Shown piece by piece: positions 45,201-53,829 of a DNA stretch of 64,000 nucleotides (position 1 is its first letter; every line of letters starts with the position of its first letter). The position numbers and the translations under genes were made by a program. The notes beneath the pieces were generated by a model that saw only the letters and a list, made by a program, of their open reading frames with translations, made no database searches and was not told the origin of the DNA. The stretch is taken from positions 186,001-250,000 of the forward strand of contig CAVSVP010000008.1 of the NCBI GenBank assembly GCA_963731125.1, written 5' to 3'. The DNA comes from CAVSVP01 sp963731125. GTDB lineage: Bacteria; Pseudomonadota; Gammaproteobacteria; Competibacterales; Competibacteraceae.

Positions 45201-45447
45201 AAGCCATCCGCAGCAATTTGATTTGGTGGTAACCGATCAGATAATGCCTAGAATGACGGGTCTTATTCTGGCGCAACGCTTTTTAAATATTCGGCCCAAC
45301 CTGCCTGTCATCCTTTATACAGGCTATAGCGACAGCTTAACTGAGCAGCAGTTCAGAGAGTCGGGCATTCGTGAGGTACTTAGAAAACCGGTGGATTTTA
45401 ATGAGCTATTTACTGCTGTCAAAAATGCCCTATCCGGGCTTCGGTAA
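42277..45447 (+). CDS. Soluble multi-PAS/GAF hybrid histidine kinase with receiver domain
   Basis: About 1056 residues from ATG 42277 (an in-frame start at 42220 is possible). No transmembrane helix is seen. Order: PAS (about 10-115), PAS (about 130-250), GAF (about 265-405), PAS (about 420-540), PAS (about 545-665), HisKA with IGHLTGGIAHDFNNILSSI (about 687-705), HATPase (N-box NLCINARDAM, G-box GRGSGMGLATVHGIVHEH), and a C-terminal receiver with VVDDEES and phospho-acceptor Asp in LVVTDQIMP (about 985). The HDFNN H-box and C-terminal receiver define a hybrid kinase with internal phosphotransfer. No separate regulator is adjacent, so the output is unknown. Confidence 0.87.
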   Translation: MTTLNPQNDDYHALLQSATEAVFLLSDRVEDCNEQACQLLGYHRIAIIGRTLADFSPPRQLDGSLSQLTAQQRMAAAGKGLRQTFAWQCLCSDGTGIDTLVSLEAIRVNHQEWLLCRMRDVTHLNRAEYALRESQSHLQQILDNTTAIVYIKDAKGRLRFVNRHFERLFNVREAEVLGKCDDDIFPKEMAEQYRRNDQLVLTRQASIEFEETALLQDGTHTFLSIKFPLFDFLGKDTVVCGIATDITKRKRTEEALRNIALGVTGARGDDIFRELVRYLAVTLGVEVAFIGLLDKDCSIERITTLAVYDSGHIVENLQYDLSGTPCENVVGRQYRFFATGVRALFPQDVMLCEGDFDSYAAYPLFDSRSKALGLIAVMDRKPLVDRELTESMLKIFSVRAAAELERMYSDEARRLSEASYRAIFEASEDAIFIHDFATGAIIDVNPKACIAYGYSREELQHCDVGVISSGEYPYTLEEASKLIAKAREGQPLRFPWHRKNQDGTLLWDEVVLKRAVIGGQQRILAFSREITERKLAEDALRASEEQYRAIFTASVDGLALFSADGQLVDCNPAFERMHGYPREELLTIAPLQFIHPDSHRIYREFLDSVNTGLPFHSEAQSLRKDGLVVDVEVRGVQMHYQGKPHVLAMVRDISKRKQAERERVRLEGQLRQAQKMEAIGHLTGGIAHDFNNILSSIMGHIVLAMERQAQFGDDKLNRYLERANRSAQRARDLIQQMLTFSRGQRREPKSLSLPPLIKESSKLLSATLPSSIEMHTELVDELPKVMLDPIQIEQVLMNLCINARDAMAGCGSIIIRLRHLTRLDTVCTACRQPVTGDFVELAVRDTGPGIALEILERMFEPFFSTKPKGRGSGMGLATVHGIVHEHRGHIVVDTTPGEGAEFRVLFRAAGPVSSEKAQPEIVEPASSQPHRGLTGNVLVVDDEESVGEFMKELLESWGLKVTLKTCSLEAQTAFVSHPQQFDLVVTDQIMPRMTGLILAQRFLNIRPNLPVILYTGYSDSLTEQQFRESGIREVLRKPVDFNELFTAVKNALSGLR

Positions 45448-45499
45448 GCCGTTGCCATGATGTTCATATACGCCTACTGCGAGGGCTGTCAAATGGGTA

Positions 45500-46825
45500 T
45501 TATTGCGGTGGTGCAAGCCATTCGGGCGGCGTTACCAAGGGTCCGCTCAAACTGTGCAGAAAGGCTTCCAACCGGGCGAGTTCGGTCTTGGAAAGATGTA
45601 AAGGTTCTAATTCGTTAAGACCAACCGGGCCAGGAGCGGCGCGGTTGTAATGTTCCAGGACTTCCCTTAGCGTGGTGAACTGGCCGGTATGCATATAAGG
45701 ACCGGTTTGCGCTACGTTGCGCAACGTCGGTGTCTTGAAAGCGCCATCCAATGCCTGGCCACGTTTGGCAAAGCGCAATTCAGCACAAGCGTTCGCATCG
45801 CCATCGCTGTACGTCCCCAAGCAGTTGAATGTATCGGCCTGGGCTTTTTCCACCCCCGCCATCCGGCCATGATCTGGTGGCAGATTAGGCGCCGTTGGCA
45901 CGCCGGTATTGTGAAACTCATGGTTGGTCAACAGCGGACCGTTATGACAGCGGATACATTGTGCTTTGCCGATAAACAGCCGCAGGCCAGCCTCTTCATT
46001 GACCGAAAGAGCGCTTTGCAGCTCCGCTTTGTCATCGTCGAACAGCGCTTGAACATACGTATCAAAACGCGCAGGACCCGGTATAATCCGACGTTCATAG
46101 GCCGCCATCGCCTTCCCCATATTGACGAACACTGCCGTCACGGTTTCCCGGTCTACTGCCGTCATCGCCTCCCAGGCGGCACGCGTCCGGGGATCAGCGA
46201 CAGGACCAGCGGCTTCGGGAAACCGGCTGTGGTCCCCTAAATCCGGCAACGGTCCGAAGAGAGCCTCATAGGCATCGTAGTAGGTTTTGTCCTCTGTGAC
46301 TAAGCGAACATATGGTAAACGCGTGCCGCCATGTTCCACTGCACTTTCCAGGGGTCCAAGGGCTTGGGACCATAGACTATCCTTGCGCCCGTCCCAAAAA
46401 AACCATTGACTATAGGCTATTCCCACGATGGTCATAGCATTGCGGGTCGCGGTGCCAACACCTTGGGCGAGCGGCAGACCGTCGGTAAACAGGCGTTGCG
46501 GTAGATGGCAACTGGCGCAAGCCACTTTACCATTGGCGCTAAGCCGTGTATCGAAGAAAAGCCGCTGCCCCAGTTTGGCCGCCTGAAGATTGTCGGCCAC
46601 GGCATTGGTAGGATCCGCAGGTAAAGGAGGCAGACTTCCCAACCAAAGTGAGCGCAGCATGACCATTTCTGCTGGTTTCCAGGTGGGTAACGTAGGTGCG
46701 CTCGGCGCTGCGGAAGTTGTCTTCTCGGCTACCGGTCTGGGCTGTGCAGGGCATGCGATGGTCGTGAGTAGCATTAACCATAATCCCCATGCACTGGCCG
46801 AAAATGTGTAAAAGTTGCGCCGCAT
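45500..46825 (-). CDS. MauG/cytochrome c peroxidase family di-haem protein
   Basis: 441 residues from ATG 46825; the ORF can extend 28 codons upstream, into the preceding gene, but 46825 gives a proper signal peptide (to about ACPAQ). Two haem c motifs are seen: CASCH (about residue 108) and CIRCH (about 290). The FDTRLSANGKVACASC and YMHTGQFTTLREVLEHYN segments are typical of bacterial CCP/MauG proteins. It acts in the periplasm, either reducing H2O2 or oxidising a protein or small partner. It starts 14 bases after the TPR protein gene and is the third gene of a three-gene operon. Confidence 0.85.
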   Translation of the reverse strand: MRRNFYTFSASAWGLWLMLLTTIACPAQPRPVAEKTTSAAPSAPTLPTWKPAEMVMLRSLWLGSLPPLPADPTNAVADNLQAAKLGQRLFFDTRLSANGKVACASCHLPQRLFTDGLPLAQGVGTATRNAMTIVGIAYSQWFFWDGRKDSLWSQALGPLESAVEHGGTRLPYVRLVTEDKTYYDAYEALFGPLPDLGDHSRFPEAAGPVADPRTRAAWEAMTAVDRETVTAVFVNMGKAMAAYERRIIPGPARFDTYVQALFDDDKAELQSALSVNEEAGLRLFIGKAQCIRCHNGPLLTNHEFHNTGVPTAPNLPPDHGRMAGVEKAQADTFNCLGTYSDGDANACAELRFAKRGQALDGAFKTPTLRNVAQTGPYMHTGQFTTLREVLEHYNRAAPGPVGLNELEPLHLSKTELARLEAFLHSLSGPLVTPPEWLAPPQ

Positions 46826-46839
46826 AGTCGTCTGTCGTT

Positions 46840-47727
46840 CTAAAGCACGAGGTTGAACGTTACACTGTCGCGCTGCTCGCCGGCGGTGATGAGGAAACTC
46901 ATCTGCCACCAGCCGTTCATATGAAACTTTATGCCTTCTACCAAATAGTCGCCATTGCCGAGATAGCGAGTCACTTGCGGCGCGGTCGGTAGGCCATGGT
47001 CGTGCTCGGGCATGCCTCCGTTTATCGTAATTTTGGCAGCTTCTACGGGCTGACCGTCTCCGGTTTCCAGGTGCAATACCCAGCTATGAATCCGGTTGAT
47101 CGCGATAGGGGAGAGCCGGCTGCGGGAACTTACCCGGAAGCGTCCTAAATCAGACAGTCGGGTGGTGGCGGTATCCAATGCTGTGACTGCGTTCGCGCTA
47201 AGCGTTGTCCACTCGCCGGAACGCGCATGGGACACCCGGCCGTGAGTCGCGATCGCCGTTTGCAGTGCCCGCCATTCCGCGCAGTTCGGTGCCTCGCGAT
47301 CCACGGCGGTTTCGCCGGTAGTACGCCCGCAGGCGACAGCCAATTGCTCGAGGATCTTGTCCGCTTTTGCGGAATGCCCCATTTCCAGATAGGCTTCGCC
47401 CAAATACTCAAGCGCGCCACGGTGGTACGGATTAAGCTCAAGGGCTTTGCGGTAATGTTCAAGTGCCTGGGGGTATTCGCTGAGCTTACGGTACGCAAAC
47501 CCAATCAGGTTATGGGCATTGTCATCCCAGGGGCGGCGCGCAACCACCTTAGTTATATGCTCAACCACGCTTCGCCACTCTTTTGTCTCCCAAGCCTTCA
47601 GGCCGGCGGCGTAATCGGGGTCGCCTGGTGTGTCGGGTGGATTTTCCGCTCCCCCCAAAACGGCGAAAGCCGATGGCGACAGTATCAGTACAAGCAGGTA
47701 ACACGACAGATAAGAAAGACGCCGCAT
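46840..47727 (-). CDS. Exported TPR protein with C-terminal FixH/YtkA-like domain
   Basis: 295 residues. The signal peptide ends near SAFA-VLGG. TPR helices occupy about 35-140 (NLIGFAYRKLSEYPQALEHYRKALELNP). A C-terminal beta domain (about 195-295) has the pattern EAAKITINGGMPEHDHGLP...YLVEGIKFHMNGWWQM, as in YtkA/FixH-like domains linked to copper and cytochrome maturation. It sits between a larger TPR protein and the di-haem peroxidase. A role in delivering metal or haem partners is inference. Confidence 0.75.
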   Translation of the reverse strand: MRRLSYLSCYLLVLILSPSAFAVLGGAENPPDTPGDPDYAAGLKAWETKEWRSVVEHITKVVARRPWDDNAHNLIGFAYRKLSEYPQALEHYRKALELNPYHRGALEYLGEAYLEMGHSAKADKILEQLAVACGRTTGETAVDREAPNCAEWRALQTAIATHGRVSHARSGEWTTLSANAVTALDTATTRLSDLGRFRVSSRSRLSPIAINRIHSWVLHLETGDGQPVEAAKITINGGMPEHDHGLPTAPQVTRYLGNGDYLVEGIKFHMNGWWQMSFLITAGEQRDSVTFNLVL

Positions 47728-47826
47728 AGGAAGTTACCTCCGCTGCAAAGTCGGGCCGGCCTGTTGCCGGCCTTTGCCGGGTTCCCAATAGGGGTGTCGG
47801 TTAGTATGGATGAGTCTGATGCATCT

Positions 47827-49497
47827 TTATAAACGCCGAAGATGCAGCGCATCGGGGTCGCCGGACCAGGCCTGCTGAAGGCGTTGCTGGGTTGCGCGGG
47901 CCGCGTCCTGATTGCCCTGGGCTTTTTGGGTAAGCATCAGGCCATAGAGCGCCCAGCCGTTATTGGGAAATGCTTCCAGGCTCTGCTTGAAGGCTTGCGC
48001 TGCTTTTTCCGGCTGACCGGCCTGCAGGAGCGCAGCGCCCAGCGACTGGTGCACGGGGTAGTACCAGTAAGGGGGTTCTGTATAAGGCAGCGAGTCTTGG
48101 ATCTGGGCGGCAATCTGAAATTCCCGGATCGCTCGCTTGGTATTACCCTCAGCTTGCGCGATGCGGCCTTCCACCACATGGCGGGCAAGGCGCAGTAAAT
48201 CCGGCGCGGGAACGGCCCAGGCTAACAGATGGCTAAAATCCGCCGTCTGATTGATGTGGGCAATCTGCGCCGCTTCGCGCCGGGCATTTTCGGTGTCATC
48301 CTTGGCGGCAAAGGCAACGCCGCGGGCGTAGTGCCACATGGCCTTGACCAGCGGAAACTTAGCGCCGGGGTCCGGCAGTTGCAGAATGGTGTCTGGCTCG
48401 CTAAGCTGCGCATGGGCATAGTAGGGTGCCGTTTTGATAGCTTGAACCCAACCGACTTGTTCGGCTATTGCGTCAGGAATCTTGCCCTCGAGGCGGTTCA
48501 TGTATGCCAATGTGGTGGCCACATCGCCTGTCATCTGAGCCGAGACAAGCACGAAGTGAATGTTGTGTGGATAATAGCTATAAGGATAAACCCCCTCGGC
48601 TTTAGTCCCGGCGAGATATGTCTCATCGGCTTGTACCGCCTTTTTATTTACTTCCGCCGAATCTTGGTAGCGACCGACCCGGAATAAGGTGTGAGATCCC
48701 ATATGAACGACATGTCCGGCACCCGGCATAAGATCCGCGAGACGATCGGCATAAGGCTCCGCCCGTTCGGGGTTGGCAGAGGCCTCGGTCAAGTGAATAT
48801 AGAGATGAATCGCACCCGGATGGCTGGGATTTTCGGCCAGCACCTGCTCAGCAGTGGCGATGGCTTTACCGATATCTCCCTTAGGTGTCTTGCCGTCCGC
48901 CTCCCAATAATCCCAGGGAGACACATTCATCAGAGAGTCAATATAGAGCACTGCAATCTCATGATCTTCAGGAAACCGCTGCACGGCCGCGGCCATGGCT
49001 TGCGCATAAGCCTGATCAAGGGCAGCCCGGTCTGCGTTGGAGGCATCCGAATAGCGTTTCGCCAGGGCATCGATCAGCACCTGCTCACGCTCGCCGGCAT
49101 GATGCGCCAGCTCTTGGGCCTTGGTAATAGCAACGCGGGCCGGATTAGCGGCCGCTTCTTCCATAGGTGCGTTGATATTGGGACCCAGCACAAAGGCTTC
49201 GCCCCAATAGCACATGGCACACTGAGGATCTTGCCGCCGAGCCTCCTGAAAGGCGCGTTGTGCCGCGGCATGATTAAACGCGTAAGTCCAGCGCAGGCCC
49301 TGATCGAAGTACTTTTGAGCCAACTCGTTTGCCGTTGTAATGGGATAGGTCAAGTTGCCGAGGTTATCGTAGAGAGGTTCGCCGGCGCCGGTCACCGTTG
49401 GGCTGCCTGCCGTTGGTGTAACTGTCTCGTCATGGGCCAGCGCCTGGGTAAAAGCTAATGTTGCAGTCAATAAAACAATAGTTTTTTTTCGAAACAT
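47827..49497 (-). CDS. Exported tetratricopeptide repeat protein
   Basis: 556 residues from ATG 49497, chosen for the GAAGGAG ribosome site and the following signal peptide (to about QALA-HD). Repeats start at about residue 55 (YFDQGLRWTYAFNHAAAQRAF) with a Cys pair PQCAMCYWGEAF (about 87-98) and run to the C-terminus, where four canonical TPRs end the protein. Such proteins appear beside MauG-type peroxidases, but their function is not known. It is the first gene of the operon 49.5-45.5 kb; the gap to the next gene is 99 bases. Confidence 0.75.
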   Translation of the reverse strand: MFRKKTIVLLTATLAFTQALAHDETVTPTAGSPTVTGAGEPLYDNLGNLTYPITTANELAQKYFDQGLRWTYAFNHAAAQRAFQEARRQDPQCAMCYWGEAFVLGPNINAPMEEAAANPARVAITKAQELAHHAGEREQVLIDALAKRYSDASNADRAALDQAYAQAMAAAVQRFPEDHEIAVLYIDSLMNVSPWDYWEADGKTPKGDIGKAIATAEQVLAENPSHPGAIHLYIHLTEASANPERAEPYADRLADLMPGAGHVVHMGSHTLFRVGRYQDSAEVNKKAVQADETYLAGTKAEGVYPYSYYPHNIHFVLVSAQMTGDVATTLAYMNRLEGKIPDAIAEQVGWVQAIKTAPYYAHAQLSEPDTILQLPDPGAKFPLVKAMWHYARGVAFAAKDDTENARREAAQIAHINQTADFSHLLAWAVPAPDLLRLARHVVEGRIAQAEGNTKRAIREFQIAAQIQDSLPYTEPPYWYYPVHQSLGAALLQAGQPEKAAQAFKQSLEAFPNNGWALYGLMLTQKAQGNQDAARATQQRLQQAWSGDPDALHLRRL

Positions 49498-49710
49498 AAC
49501 AGACTCCTTCGCGTTCACTGAGGGTCAGCAGGATTGGGTTTAGTCTAGTTGAATCGCTAACGCTCAGTATTCGTCCATTCTGTTTCCAGTGAATGTCGCG
49601 ACGGGAAAGAATTTGTTTCAATTGTTTCTGTGCAGTGCGCGGGCGGGTAGCTCTGCAAGCCGCATCCGTCCCCCAGCAGGCACTGGCTTTTGCCTGCTTG
49701 CCTTAGGAAA

Positions 49711-50118
49711 TTAAGGTTTAGGGTGAAATTGCAGCACTTCTTCCTGAGAGAGCACACCGTCCTGGTTAGTGTCAGCCGCCTGAAAATCTTGAAGTTTATT
49801 TTCCATGACTTCTTCCAGCGTCAATTTACCGTCGTTGTTGGCGTCTACCTTGGCAAATTGCTCAGCGGTTGCGCCGACTAACTCGTCGGGTTCCAAACGC
49901 CTGTCGGTGTTGCTGTCCTGGCCAATAAAAGCTGCCGTAACGTCAGTCGTTACCTCGGTTTTATCAATGACTCCATTTTGGTTTTTGTCCGCGGCTTGAA
50001 AGGCAGACTGCTGAAATTGCATATTGTTTTCCAGAGCCGCCACTTCAGCTACTGCCATACCCGATGAAAATGCCATACCTATTATTACGGCGATTGTTGA
50101 CCGATGCTTCATCATCAT
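49711..50118 (-). CDS. Exported EF-hand calcium-binding protein
   Basis: 135 residues at most (several ATGs cluster at 50109-50118). The signal peptide ends near GMAVA. Four EF-hand loops follow: DKNQNGVIDKTE, DSNTDRRLEPDE, DANNDGKLTLEE and DTNQDGVLSQEE. Three have the full Asp/Asn/Gly/Glu ligand pattern. The second lacks the central Gly (D-R-R) and is probably weaker. It is likely a periplasmic Ca2+ buffer or sensor. It is separated from the TPR operon by about 210 bases and may be transcribed alone. Confidence 0.85.
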   Translation of the reverse strand: MMMKHRSTIAVIIGMAFSSGMAVAEVAALENNMQFQQSAFQAADKNQNGVIDKTEVTTDVTAAFIGQDSNTDRRLEPDELVGATAEQFAKVDANNDGKLTLEEVMENKLQDFQAADTNQDGVLSQEEVLQFHPKP

Positions 50119-50295
50119 TACCTCTGTTCAAAAATGCTTGCTATAGTGTATCGCAACTGATCCTCAAGATTTCGGTTGTCGACGGGAAATTACCGACTCT
50201 GCATTTTTTCAAGCAAACGCCTTAAGCGGGAATTATTCATACTCCCCATTTTTCAACCTCTTTGGTTTTTTCCGTAAAGGTCTCTATTCGCGCTT

Positions 50296-51648
50296 ATGAA
50301 CGATAATGCTTCTCTGATTGCACGTGATTTGGCGGTGCTTTGGCATCCCTGCACACAAATGAAAGACCACGAGTGGTTACCCTTGCTGCCCATCCGGCGT
50401 GGTGAAGGGGTATGGCTAGAAGATTTTGCCGGCAAACGCTATTTGGATGCCATCAGTTCCTGGTGGGTTAATCTGTTTGGCCACGCCAATCCGCGCATCA
50501 ACGCGGCTCTCAAAATGCAGTTAGATACCCTTGAGCATGTGATCTTGAGCGGTTTTACTCATGAGCCCGTGCTTGAACTCTCGGAACGGTTAGTGGCACT
50601 GACTCCGCAGGGTCTGCAACGCACTTTTTTTGCCGATAACGGTTCTTCCGGCATTGAGGTGGCTTTAAAAATGAGCTATCACTATTGGCGCAATCGCGGC
50701 AAGCGTGAGAAGACAAGCTTCCTTACTCTGACCAACGGTTATCATGGGGAGACACTGGGCGCTTTGGCCGTGGGTGATGTTCAGCTTTATAAGGAAACCT
50801 ATAAACCGCTGCTTATGGAAGCCATCGCCGTGCCTTCGCCCGATGCTTATTACCGTGAGCCTGGTGAGTCTCCCGCCGACTATGCCCGGCGTCAGTTCTC
50901 CCATATGGAACAGGCCCTGGTATGTCATGCTCACCAAACGGCTGCGGTTATCGTTGAACCGCTCGTGCAATGCGCCGGGGGCATGCGCATGTACGATCCG
51001 GTGTATTTGACTCTGCTGCGGGAAGCCTGCGATCGTTATGAGGTCCATCTGATTGCCGATGAGATCGCGGTAGGTTTTGGCCGGACCGGTACTTTGTTCG
51101 CCTGTGAGCAGGCCGGCATCAGTCCGGATTTTATGGTGTTATCGAAGGGTCTGACCGGTGGCTACCTGCCGCTTTGTGTGGTGCTGACCACCGATGCTGT
51201 TTATGAAGCCTTTTACGATGATTACGAGAAACTAACCGCTTTTCTCCATTCTCACAGTTACACCGGCAATCCCCTGGGGTGCCGTGCTGCTTTGGCTACG
51301 CTGGATATTTTTGCCAGCGATGCAATTATTTCCAACAATCGCGCCTTAGCGCATCACATGGGGGCTGCTGCGGCGCGTTTTCAGGATCATCCCCATGTCG
51401 CTGAAGTGCGCCAGACCGGCATGATTTTGGCTATTGAGATGAGCCCCAACAAGGACAAGCACTCCCCCTATCCTTGGCAGGAACGCCGGGGAATTCGTGT
51501 CTATCAGTCTGCATTAAGCCGTGGCGCCTTGTTACGCCCACTGGGCAATGTTGTCTACTTTATGCCGCCCTATGTGATTACTCCGGAGCAGATCGATTTT
51601 CTCGCAGAAGTGGCATGGGAAGGAATCGGGCGGGCAACGCAAACCTAA
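50296..51648 (+). CDS. bioA: Adenosylmethionine-8-amino-7-oxononanoate aminotransferase
   Basis: 450-residue class III PLP aminotransferase. LWHPCTQMKDHE (about 15-26) is the diagnostic BioA N-terminus. SSWWVNLFGHANP (about 52-64) and the SGIEVALKMSYHYWR region follow, and the PLP Lys is in VLSKGLTGGYLPL (about 281-293). It converts KAPA plus S-adenosylmethionine to DAPA in biotin synthesis. Its neighbours are not other bio genes. The nearby biotin-dependent LiuD is a client but is not clustered with it. Confidence 0.93.
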   Translation: MNDNASLIARDLAVLWHPCTQMKDHEWLPLLPIRRGEGVWLEDFAGKRYLDAISSWWVNLFGHANPRINAALKMQLDTLEHVILSGFTHEPVLELSERLVALTPQGLQRTFFADNGSSGIEVALKMSYHYWRNRGKREKTSFLTLTNGYHGETLGALAVGDVQLYKETYKPLLMEAIAVPSPDAYYREPGESPADYARRQFSHMEQALVCHAHQTAAVIVEPLVQCAGGMRMYDPVYLTLLREACDRYEVHLIADEIAVGFGRTGTLFACEQAGISPDFMVLSKGLTGGYLPLCVVLTTDAVYEAFYDDYEKLTAFLHSHSYTGNPLGCRAALATLDIFASDAIISNNRALAHHMGAAAARFQDHPHVAEVRQTGMILAIEMSPNKDKHSPYPWQERRGIRVYQSALSRGALLRPLGNVVYFMPPYVITPEQIDFLAEVAWEGIGRATQT

Positions 51649-51700
51649 AGCCGGGCTGAATCAGCATAGCCTCGCCCTTAGCAGCGAGCGGAGGTTCCGA

Positions 51701-52870
51701 ATGAATACCCTTAGCTTACCAATGCGTGTTGTCATGGGAACCCTGTTTGGGTTGCTAGGCATTTTAGTGTTGGTTTGCTTGATGTCTGGTCTGCAGCGTT
51801 ATTCGCAAGGACTTTGGCAGACACTGATTGCCGTTCTCGCCCTGGGGACCGCAATCGGGATTGGATGGATGTTATGGCGTTATGTCCAAACCCGTTTGGC
51901 TGAGCTGACGGCAGTGGCCACGGCCATCAATCAGGGCGACTATCAGGTACGCGCGAAGGTTACCCGATGTGATGCTATCGGCTCGCTGGCTGCCTCTCTC
52001 AACGCCCTAGCGGATCGAGTCGAAAGCGCTGTTCAAGAGCTTAAGGCCAGGCAGGAAGAATTAGAGGACAATCGCGAGCACCTGGCGCGGATCAATCAGA
52101 AAATGTTGGAAGCCGATGAGCTGCGCCGGGAGTTTGTAGCAAACCTCAGCCATGAGATGCGTACACCCTTAAATGCCATTATCGGTTTTTCCGATCTCTT
52201 GATGAAAAATCGCGATAAGAGCCTATCTGCTAAGGCGCTGCATTATGCTGAAGAAATTAGCTGGGGCGGTAAGCACTTGCTCAGTTTGGTCAATGATGTG
52301 CTGGACGTTTCCCGTATTGAAGCGGGCAAAATAGACCTGGAATTGCAGCGTGTTCAAGTGGAGAAGGTGGCCCGGGAAGTCATAGAAATATTGCGAGTGG
52401 AGGCGGAAACCCGGCATCTTACGCTTGCCCTGCAGGTGGAGGGTAATGTGCCGGCGGTGCAAACCGATGTCGTTAAGCTGAAGCAAATTTTCATCAATAT
52501 GATCGGTAATGCCATCAAATTTACTCGCGAAGGTGGCGTGACTGTGCGTATTCAACTGGTAAAACCGGATAGACTGAATATCGCCGTGGCCGATACTGGA
52601 ATCGGTATTGCCGAGAAAAATCTAGACGCTATTTTTGAACCCTTCTGCCAGGGTAAAGAGACGACGGCTTACCGCGCTAGCGGCACCGGCCTAGGTTTAA
52701 CGATTTCCCGGTCACTCGTCGAACTGTTAGGTGGGCGGATTCAAGTTAGCAGTCAACCGGGTGAAGGGAGTGTGTTTACCGTGCAACTGCCGATAAAGAC
52801 CGGCCGGTTGGTGAATTCAGCCGCCGTGGTGGGTACCACGGCTGCGGGTGAAGATGGCAGGCCGCCCTAA
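51701..52870 (+). CDS. HAMP-domain sensor histidine kinase
   Basis: 389 residues: two membrane helices (about 9-28 and 35-53) with almost no periplasmic loop, HAMP (about 54-107), coiled coil (about 108-145), HisKA with FVANLSHEMRTPLNAIIGFSDLL (about 148-170), and HATPase (FINMIGNAIKFTREG, DTGIGIAEKNLDAIFEPF, TGLGLTISRSLVELLGG). The missing sensor loop suggests membrane or cytoplasmic signals. No response regulator is adjacent. It follows bioA by 52 bases and has its own GCGGAGG ribosome site. Confidence 0.87.
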   Translation: MNTLSLPMRVVMGTLFGLLGILVLVCLMSGLQRYSQGLWQTLIAVLALGTAIGIGWMLWRYVQTRLAELTAVATAINQGDYQVRAKVTRCDAIGSLAASLNALADRVESAVQELKARQEELEDNREHLARINQKMLEADELRREFVANLSHEMRTPLNAIIGFSDLLMKNRDKSLSAKALHYAEEISWGGKHLLSLVNDVLDVSRIEAGKIDLELQRVQVEKVAREVIEILRVEAETRHLTLALQVEGNVPAVQTDVVKLKQIFINMIGNAIKFTREGGVTVRIQLVKPDRLNIAVADTGIGIAEKNLDAIFEPFCQGKETTAYRASGTGLGLTISRSLVELLGGRIQVSSQPGEGSVFTVQLPIKTGRLVNSAAVVGTTAAGEDGRPP

Positions 52871-52884
52871 TGCCGTGGTCGCCT

Positions 52885-53650
52885 TTAGTCGACTTTAAGG
52901 TAAAAGCCCTTCGCACTTTTGGGTAAAATCAGTTCCAACACATTGTCTTTAAACTTAGCCTTACTCCGTGCAGCGTCGACTTTCGTCGGTAATGTCAGGG
53001 TTCGCGAGAACTGAGTCTTACGCCTGATTTCACGCCGGAGATATTTTCCCTCGTCAGGCGCCTCTGGCGGTAGACCGCCTGTTATGGTCACTGAGTTGTA
53101 GCCGGTGGTCACCTGCAGGTCTTCTTTCCGTGACCCGGGCACCTCCGCTTGAATCAGAATATCGTTCTTCCGTTCAACGATATCTACCGCCGGAAACTCG
53201 GAGGGAAAGAATCTATCGACGAAGTGGCTCATCTCCTCCCAGGCTTGTACCGGCCAGTTTAATATTGTACCGCCTTCTATCGTCTGGCTTTCTGGCTGCG
53301 CTTCCGGGTCCTGAGAATCTTTAATTTGCGTTGTTGTCTCCTGGGTCTCCGTTTTTTCGGAATTTTCGTCGTACCATTGATTATCGCGGTAATACCATCC
53401 TGAGTTATCTCTTCTCAGATCTCCGGTCTGCCGTTCCACGCCATCGTTAACAACAATATTAGCGCCCTTTATCCCTTTATCCCTTTATCCCTTTAAACGC
53501 ATAAACAAACCAGTCGTTGCCGGTATCGGTCATAGCAACGCCCGGCCATGTGGTTGTCGCGACGGTCGGCGTGGTATTCCAGTAATGAATGTTTATCGTA
53601 TTACGCCAGTCAATGGGCCTCTTAAAGTGCACAACAAGATCGTCTGTCAT
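52885..53650 (-). pseudogene. CBM26-like starch-binding module fused to Hsp20 domain, frame split by 8-bp repeats
   Basis: From ATG 53650 (GAGG eight bases upstream) the frame reads a starch-binding-like module (VVHFKRPIDW, IHYWNTTP, GNDWFVYAFKG) and stops in a tandem repeat. The second half (QTGDLRRDNSGWYYRDNQWYDEN) is the start of the ORF 52885-53439, which continues through an acidic linker into an alpha-crystallin/Hsp20 domain (about 75-184, FPAVDIVERKNDILIQAEVPG and the L-E-L-I-L-P-K-S tail). Deleting two 8-bp units joins both halves as FKGIKGANIVVNDG in one 249-codon frame. The Hsp20 part can perhaps still start at GTG 53439. Hsp20 proteins hold unfolded clients; a glycan-binding module would tether one to glycogen or starch (inference). 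Confidence 0.7.
53464..53495. repeat. Tandem 8-bp repeat (CCCTTTAT) inside the CBM26-Hsp20 gene
   Basis: Three perfect copies of CCCTTTAT followed by CCCTTTAA. On the coding strand this is AAAGGG followed by three ATAAAGGG units. Eight is not a multiple of three, and with two or more ATAAAGGG units the upstream frame always meets TAA. One unit gives an open frame. Confidence 0.85.
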
Positions 53651-53829
53651 TGTGTATACCTCATTTATGGAGAGTGCCATTCAACTCATGCCGGTTGCCG
53701 ATGAACTCTGCTTACTCTACAAACAATGCGGTCTTGGTAAAGCATTTCAGAGCTAGCCCGATCTCTATGGCACTACGATCCAATGGGGTTCTAACGGTGA
53801 CAAAGCCTGCCACCGCTATAATCCCAACC

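Noticed and set aside
48691..49458. 255-codon plus-strand ORF antisense to the TPR protein
   Set aside because: Shadow of the minus-strand TPR gene, with no ribosome site and no family features.
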